From Isoetes taiwanensis (lineage: Eukaryota > Streptophyta > Lycopodiopsida > Isoetales > Isoetaceae), in the NCBI GenBank assembly GCA_021234155.1, contig JAJEKV010000020.1, positions 12,925,075-12,989,074 on the forward strand: a DNA stretch of 64,000 nt. The letters run 5' to 3'. The notes under the pieces are model-generated. The model worked only from the letters and a program-made list of their open reading frames with translations. It searched no databases and was not told the origin of the DNA. The position numbers and the translations under genes are program-made. The number at the start of each line of letters is the position of its first letter. Within the stretch, counting starts at the first letter, position 1. Positions 56,836 to 64,000 of the stretch are shown here, one piece after another.

Positions 56836-59302
56836 ATGGATTACCCGGCTCGGATTATCATTTTCTTTTCTGGTGGTGATCTTTCGATTCGCCAATGTCC
56901 AAGGGTGGGTTTTAAATGTAACTCATCGGTTAAGGAAACTTTTACGCATCTTTATTGGGCAATGTTGGGAACATAGTAGGGTAGATTCTTGGCCAATTCC
57001 TTTAAGGGATCTTTTCAGCCATCTTTATGTGTCCTTTGAATCTCGAAGTTTGTGATTGGTGATGAGGGTGGTGGCTATCAATATCAAGCGGTTGAATTCT
57101 TCATTTGGTCTTAAGCCATATTTTCTCATTTGGGTTTCATCAGGATGCATTTTTCGGTTCTTGGAGAACTACTATATGTGTTGTTCATTTGAATCCCATA
57201 CATTTTAGATCTTCCTTTACGTGTCCTGATGCAGATGGAAAAGAAATGTACCTCGGTTGGTTGGGTAAATTTTGCGATACTGTTTTCAGATGGAATAGCT
57301 AGAATCATTTTCTTAGGGAACATCAGCGAAACCGAGGCGTTTGTTTGGAAGAACTCTTGATGTAGTTGGCGGTGATGCGATGGTGTACCTTGGACCCTGC
57401 TCTGGTTATAAATATATCAATATACCAATTAATCTGAAAACCTTATCACATCCTCTTATCAATCGTATCAACCTCATTTTGTTAAAAGGATGATTATGGG
57501 CGAACAATAGCGACCAAGCGGTTAGCAATCAACAACAAAAACTCAAGCCTTAACTTGATTAACAATACTAAATAATTGTTTTGCGGTGTCTGATACCAGA
57601 AAGGTCAACATTCCCAGGGGGATTCGAGCTCTGCAGATTATGTTCATTTACAAAAGGTCTAAAGCTTGGAATTCTGATGATCTGATTACATATTTACATT
57701 CTTATTTAATTTATTTCAAACAAAAACTTAATGAAATCTTAATCTTTAATGCTTTGCATCGGTGGTTAACATTGCTCAAAACAACCGGGATCTCTGAACA
57801 TAGACTCAGATGAGGACTTTTTGCTTCCATGGGTATTGCATTCTTGATCTCTTGGGATTTTAGAGATATTATAAGAGATCTTATAGAATCCTAAACCTTG
57901 AGGTTTTCCATGTCTGAAATAGATTGTCACGAGGAAATATGACAAGCTGCTTTAATGATAGCGGTAAACACGAAGCTAGGTTGAGTAGCATGTTTCCTCA
58001 AGCGATGTTTGAGGCGCCTTATTTACACTTGACAATACATAGTCAATTTTAAAATGATTATGCAATGGTTGCGGAATACCAAGTTATGCATAGCGCTTTG
58101 ATGTCTGGCAGAATATTCTTTCACTCTCTGGCCAGATGAACATTGCATTTTTACTATGACAAAGTTTACAAGGTATCTTGAGATTTCTATACGTATTTTT
58201 TAACTAGGGGTGATGAAATCACAACTCTGTAGGTGACAAAGGTGGAAATAGTTGGTATACGACAAGCATTTATTCGTGATAGGCGGAAGGTCAATCTATA
58301 TATCTTTCTTTGCTTAAGGTTGGAAAATGATGTATTAACATCTAGTTGGCTTTCACGACATCTTGATATCATTAGAACATAACGGATGGGCTTCATTATC
58401 GAGGCAGAGCAGGTGGAGCAGTGCGCTCGTACATAATTTCAAGCTACCTTTTTGAAACCATATTGACCTGAAAAGGCATATTGACTGCCGAAATATGGTT
58501 AAGATGGAATTCACGCGGCCACTAACTGCTTCTCATTACTACATTGTTAATGGTCCAGACATACTTGAGGTTGGAAATGGCAATATAACGCCGAAGAAGA
58601 GTACAAGTGGCACTTCAGTCTATGGGCCCTCATTAAAATTCTTAGTTTATATTTATTGTGCTTGCAATGTCTCTATGTATATAACTTGATCTTGAAGGAC
58701 AATGCAGTAGCCCCTTATCTCATGGGATGTGATTTGAGAAATCTAAGGAAGGATTATTATGACATACTTGCAAACAAAAGTGACTAGGCGTGAATCCAAG
58801 GTGTGTTTGCATTCAAGGTTCTTTAACAAATAAAGAATTATACCATTCTAGTGCTCATAGACTTGATTATGCAACTGGATAACACAGGTCACAGGCGGGA
58901 AAATGCGCGAGCTGGTGGGTGCACCATCGGGAGATTTTTTAGATAAATGTTCTACATGCAATTCTGCGGACTATGGTACCCACGATCTAATATAAGTCTG
59001 TTTGTTGAATCGAATGCAAGGTTTAGGCTGGACCTACATACAGAGTAGGATTGCTGTAGTGATGTTGAACAGGTAACAAACCTTCATGGATAAGGCCACC
59101 TTTGATCTTCCGGTCTCGAGCAAGGAACTCCTATTATTATTCGTGACCTTTTGATTTAGTCGGTGCCTTTCCCTTTCTTTTAAGTTTCCAATATTACTTT
59201 CCAAATTTATTTTTTTCATACCACCTTAGATAAAGCTTCATCCATGGCTATCCAGGCTCTTGAATCTACATGCTTGTAGGATCGATAATCAAATCTCATT
59301 GA
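56836..59302 (+). pseudogene. Alpha-galactosidase copy 9, complete exon order, heavily corrupted
   Basis: ATG near 56,836 (MDYPARI...), TGA 59,300-59,302. Exon 1 is shortened near 56,965 and exon 2/3 spacing near 57,330-57,370 has lost about 60 bp compared with copy 4. CTATGGGCCCTC anchor at 58,620. Broken by dense small changes. Confidence 0.72.
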
Positions 59303-60056
59303 CATAGCTAAGTTATGAGCTAAACCTCTGCAGTCGACATGGTCAATCGAAATTATTGAGGCAGTTTTGCATTTACTCTAGTATTTCAATGCTTGTCATT
59401 CTTTAATATATCATTCCATTGGTTCTTGTTTACCTTCGAGTCTACAATTTACACAAACGAGTCTACAATTTACTCTAAAGCATTATTGATGCTTTTATCA
59501 ATTTCTTCAATATATAACATCATTCCATTGGTTCTTGTTTACCTTTGAAATTCTGCAATTCACGGGAGCTTTTTGGAAAATCATATAGATGGCAATTGCA
59601 CCTTCGACCTGTCTGTATAAAAGCGATATTAAGAAGTTAGCAAAACATACAATTCACGAAAGTCTTAGCATTTTCGGAACACGATACTTGATTCTTATGT
59701 TCTTAAGCGATGTATGAAGCGAATATTTAGTTTTTGCTTCTCACAATTTAATTTTCTATACATAAGATGATGTGATAGCCATGCACGCAATGTAAAGGAT
59801 GTTTCAAAATTGTGCGGCTCTTTGAGTTTCAAAGAATCTGGGTCTCATAGAAGCATCCCTATATATAGTAATTGAGATTTTAATCCATCTAAAAAAAAAA
59901 AAAAATCTAGGGGATTACGGAAACAAAGTGGAAAAAGAAATTGAATCCACCATAAAGAAAGCTTGTTAAACAATTAAAAGGCCAAATCGTCCTTTCAGTG
60001 TGGAATTGTGCCTTCTTAGATTTCCCTCTTTGTCTTTGAACTTTCTCATAAAGGGA

Positions 60057-61626
60057 ATGGATCACCCATTTCAGTTATCACCATTCCTTTTTTCATAATT
60101 GAGTCTTTTTCGATTCGACAATGTCCAAGGTCGGTTTTCAAATGTAACTCATCGGATTGGAAACTTTTACGCATCTTTATTGGGCGTGGATTGGGAAGAA
60201 CACCGCCAAATGGGGTAGATTCTCATTAATTCCTTTACATAAGAGCTATGTAGGGATCATGAAAACTGTCTTGTATTGTCTTTGAATCACGAAGTTTGTG
60301 ATTGGTGATGAAAATTGTTATTATCAATATCAAGCGTTAAAATTCTTTATTTGGTCTTAAGCCATATTTCTCCTTTGAGTTTTCATCCGGGGATGCATTT
60401 TCGATTTAAAGGAAGAACTAGTATGTGTATTTGTTCATTTGAGAATCTGCATTTTAGATCTTCCTTCTACGTGTCCCACAAGTCACAGATGGAAAAGAAA
60501 ATGTTACACCCTACAGTTTGGATTGTTGGGTAAAATTTTGATATATTTTTATCGGATGGAATAAGCTGAATCATTTCTTTGGGAACATCAACGAGCAAAT
60601 CGTTCGAGAAATAGGTTTAGATTCAAATTTCAAAAGATCGTTTCATTTGGAAGAACTCTCTTGATGCTAGATTAGCTGGTACGTGCGATGTTACCTTCAG
60701 ACTTACTTTGCTCTTAGTTTATAAATATATCAATATGAAATGCGTCGAAAACATATCACATCCTCTTGTCAATCTTAAATATATCATCATTTTGTGCAAA
60801 ATGCGGATGATTGTTAGTACACGAACAAACCCAGCGGTTCGCAATCAACTTAACAAAACAAACATAGCAGTTAACAATACTAAATAATTGTTTTTTCGCG
60901 GGGTAATCGATACCAAGAGGGTCAACATTCCCTTGAGGATTCGAGCTCTTATGATTATGTTCGTCCAAAGGTCTAAAGCCCAGGAATTTCTGATTGATCT
61001 TGAGGGTACATATTTACATTCTTATTTAATTTATTTCAAAACAAAAACTTAATGAAATCTTAATCTGTCTTTGCATCGGTGGTTAACATGCTCAAAAACA
61101 ACTTCGAGATCTCTTAGACATGAACTCCAAAAGATGCAGGGACTTTTGCTTCATGGGTATTGCATTCTTGATCTCTTGATTTAGAGATATTATGAGATCT
61201 ATAGAATCTATAAACCAAGGGTTTTTCATGTCTCTGAGGAAATAGATTATACGGAAATATGACATTTGCTTTGTGTTGTGATGGGCTTTGGAAACTAGGT
61301 TCAGTACTTGTATTTCCTCAATGTGTTTGGCGCCTTATTTACATACGACCCAATACATAGTCAATTTAAAATGATTGCATACAGATAGTTTACTTTGAAT
61401 GCAAGTTATGCATAGCGCTTTGATGTCATATGGGCGGGGCCAGGTATTGCACACACTCTGCAGCCAGATGGTGGGTGTATTTTTTACTATGACAAAGTTT
61501 TACAAAATTATCTTGAGATTTCTATCGTATTGTTACAACTAGGGGTGATGAAAATCACTCTATGGGGTGACAAAATTGGAAATAGTTGCGAAAACACGAA
61601 ACAAGCGACATTCGTGATAGGCGGCA
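60057..61626 (+). pseudogene. Alpha-galactosidase copy 10, 3'-truncated last unit of the array
   Basis: ATG near 60,057; exons can be followed to the acid/base exon (AAGCGACATTCGTGATAG, near 61,605-61,622), after which similarity stops at about 61,626 and unrelated sequence begins. This marks the right edge of the array inside the window. Frame broken by small changes as in copies 6-9. Confidence 0.75.
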
Positions 61627-64000
61627 AACTTTAATATCTGATGTACAAAACTTGTGCATACCCTGGCGAGGATGCTATATGGGTCGAGATCTTGGAATAA
61701 AGGGCAAATATGCCCATCAGAGCGACTCTCGTTGCCCTATGTAACTTTGAGTGTGAATACCCCGAACCAAGGGGTTTAAGGAAGGTTTAATTAAATATAT
61801 TAAATGCAATGGTTTATGTTAATAATGTTAATGGTAGTTGTGTGTTTGGTTGTTATGTTAAAAATTTTTTTGGGCCCTTGGGCCCCAAACTAAACAAAAT
61901 ATAATTAATTACTAAAGAGCACATGATAACATCAACACAAACAAATTATTTCCATTAAGGCAAGCTGAAGCCGCCTGCGACACATTACAGGCTGTAAATG
62001 GGCAAAACAACAATAACACATCATAAAGGTTTGCAGAAAGGGGCCATGGCAATAAAAACTTGATACCACACTAGTTCAAGAGAATCAATGTCAAAATAGT
62101 TTAAAATACCACTTCATTTATGTTGCACATTATCATGCATATGCTAGTGCATATGATAACATGTGTTGGTATGATGCAAGCACACATGTCTGGAACATGG
62201 AATTTGCAAGTCTCCCAACAAATATGGAATGATACGGGCCGGAATCACCACGGGCATCATAGCCAGATGCCGGTTCAATAGGTAAAGTTGTTTTCAATTT
62301 AGCATTAGCATTTATGCTTTCATCAAAGGCTACATTGCTCTTGATCCTTCTTGAATGGGAGAACTCCTTTGCTGAAAACTTCAAGGGCGTCAGGCATAAA
62401 GCAGCCATTGTATGGTAACAGGTCTGGGATAGCAATGGAACTTTGTTTCTTCATTATGGCTAAAGAAAAGTATTCTCTCTAAATCTTCTGGTTTCAGACT
62501 GCCGAGAATGACTTCAAATGTGGTCGAGATAGCGATATCTTTTAGGCATCTTTAAAAAACACGCACTTTATGCTCTAAAGTTTCTTATGAGCGTATCACC
62601 CTCACGAACTACCATAACTAAGCAAACATGTCCAGGTTCATGTGAGACATTAGAGCATGGATTCCTCTTCCATTTCGGTGTTACCAAAAAATAGCATGTG
62701 CATCCAATGATCTTGATGAGAAGTTAACCTTAAGCCTTCAACTTGCAATATGGGCTAAGAGCTTAACTGCGATGGCTCCAAACCTTTTCGACTTATGTAT
62801 TTCCCGTCACATTCTCTCATCATCTAGAAAGACTGATACACAGCACCAAGCTCTCTGCATTAGACACTTAGAAATTGAGATGTGCATTTACTCGGCCCTT
62901 CTTTACTACAAACAAGCATGCAGATTCTCTTTTCTAGAATCACAAGCATCAATATTAATGACATCATCCCCAGGCCATACCTTGTCTACTTTTGGAACAA
63001 TTTGCACTTAGCATCTACAGGCAAATCACGAGAAACCAAATTCTTGCATCTGGTGCAAAAGGCGAAACTAGAAACTGATGAAAGATTAACATTTCAAACT
63101 CTGCATTAGGCATAGAAATTGAGATGCGCATTGCTCGGTACAACTTTGATGCAGTTTTACAAGTGTGAGCGCCTTCCTCTCCTTCCACAGTCACACGACG
63201 ATATATTTAGTTTAGCGTCTTCTATAGTCAAAGGCGATTATTTGACTTTGCGCTTATGATAAGATGATGGGAAATTACATTAGAAGGGAAAATCACCATT
63301 TATTAAAATTTAAAGTATACATCATTAAAATCGAAATGCTCAATGATGGCTTATATGAAATGAAGTATTGCGAGCAAGGGAAAATTTTTCTCTTGAAGAC
63401 TTCCGGACCAGCGTAAAAATAATCCATGTTTGTGAGGTTTCAAAGCGATTGTAGTTCCATAAAGGTTTGTTTGTGCTTTTTCTTGAAATAAGAATGGCCA
63501 GAAATAAAGCGCCCTTTCTATGCTAAAAGCTTGGGTCATACATTATATCAATAAAAATGGTGAACCTCGCCACTAAGTGAACCATTCGAGAACCAATTGC
63601 TTTCCCGAAATGCAGATCCATCCTTCTTAGCCTTATAAGGTCATATCCAATACCTGGCCTTAATCCTTCATACATCACGACTCCACACTTGCATGTCTCT
63701 CACGGCCATCTTTGGATATGCCTCCCTTTCTAATAACCCGGCCCATTCATTATTATTGTAATAATTGTTGTGTAGTTGGATGACCCGCGAGCGTTAGAAT
63801 GGATCTCTTTAAGGCTCAGCAGGGGATACTCAAAGGAAGGCAACACCTAAGAAATATTACAAGTCGTCCACACTCCTTGGCCGCCGCGCCATAGCTCGCC
63901 CGCTCCTGCTCGAATGGGGTTCTTCCATCGCACCTTAGCCGATTTGAGCCATTCCATCATTGTCTATTACTGCAACCCTAGAAAAACAATACGTAACTGA
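61627..64000. other. Unassigned DNA right of the array
   Basis: No gene or repeat family recognised. ORFs at 62,133-62,435 (minus) and 62,772-63,109 (plus) have no known motif. A direct repeat CTCTGCATTAG(A/G)CA..AGAAATTGAGATG lies at about 62,851 and 63,098. The last 250 bp become GC richer (GGCCGCCGCGCC near 63,880), which may be the start of another gene or promoter beyond the edge. Confidence 0.45.

Noticed and set aside
44400-61626. Natural decay of methylated gene copies (RIP-like or deamination)
   Set aside because: The typical change would be C to T or G to A. The observed CTG to ACG/CACG and CAG to CGA, plus many small indels, do not fit.
61861-61890. TTTGGGCCCTTGGGCCCCAAA palindrome
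   Set aside because: Imperfect by one base and isolated; no terminal motif or target duplication beside it.

Overview
The window is nuclear DNA from a seed plant. It shows intron-split genes with gt..ag junctions that keep the reading frame, a GH27 alpha-galactosidase of plant type with a signal peptide, fragments of plant CLASP and nucleotide-sugar-transporter genes, and a dense mix of LINE, SINE, Ty3/gypsy, Helitron, CACTA-like, MITE and satellite DNA. No bacterial, organellar or intact viral genes were recognised.

Layout. (1) 1-2,123: the 3' end of one alpha-galactosidase gene, its downstream spacer and promoter, then exons 1-2 and a few bases of exon 3 of the next copy, which breaks off. 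(2) 2,130-3,900: a decayed retroelement on the minus strand with a DUF4283-like domain. (3) 4,030-4,740: a tandem pair of units with a tRNA-derived SINE head. (4) 4,925-11,807: a satellite made of AGATTC-type short repeats and a roughly 535 bp single-copy block, in three near-identical 2.1 kb units. (5) 11,808-15,957: a Helitron with recognisable TC and hairpin-CTAG ends, minus strand, carrying four exons of a CMP-sialic-acid-transporter-like gene with their introns. (6) 16,110-17,700: a Ty3/gypsy-type LTR. (7) 18,430-23,700: a decayed LINE, minus strand. (8) 24,948-28,733: the same satellite as (4) in the opposite orientation, two units, ending inside a gypsy gag ORF (28,735-29,234). (9) 29,240-38,680: mostly unrecognised DNA with a CACTA-like terminus, a degenerate RING-H2 ORF, a frameshifted CLASP fragment and four in-phase exons of an unidentified coiled-coil gene, all genes on the minus strand, ending at a second Helitron-like 5' head. 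(10) 38,681-61,626: eight more alpha-galactosidase copies in direct tandem, then 2.4 kb of unassigned DNA.

The alpha-galactosidase array is the main gene content: ten copies or parts, all on the plus strand. Two neighbouring units (38.7-43.25 kb) lack the 3' exons because of an identical TATG microhomology junction, giving a 2,243 bp unit. Five copies have all parts from signal peptide to stop (periods about 3.19-3.43 kb). From about 44.5 kb on, the reading frames are broken by very many small changes clustered at CTG/CAG sites (CTG read as ACG or CACG, CAG as CGA or CGG). This looks more like uncorrected long-read base-calling error than natural decay, so calling these copies pseudogenes from this sequence alone would be unsafe.

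I did not find a wholly new biological system. The most notable items are the CHG-focused error signature, the new-looking 260 bp MITE in exon 1 of one alpha-galactosidase copy, the gene-capturing Helitron, and the inverted pair of AGATTC satellites.
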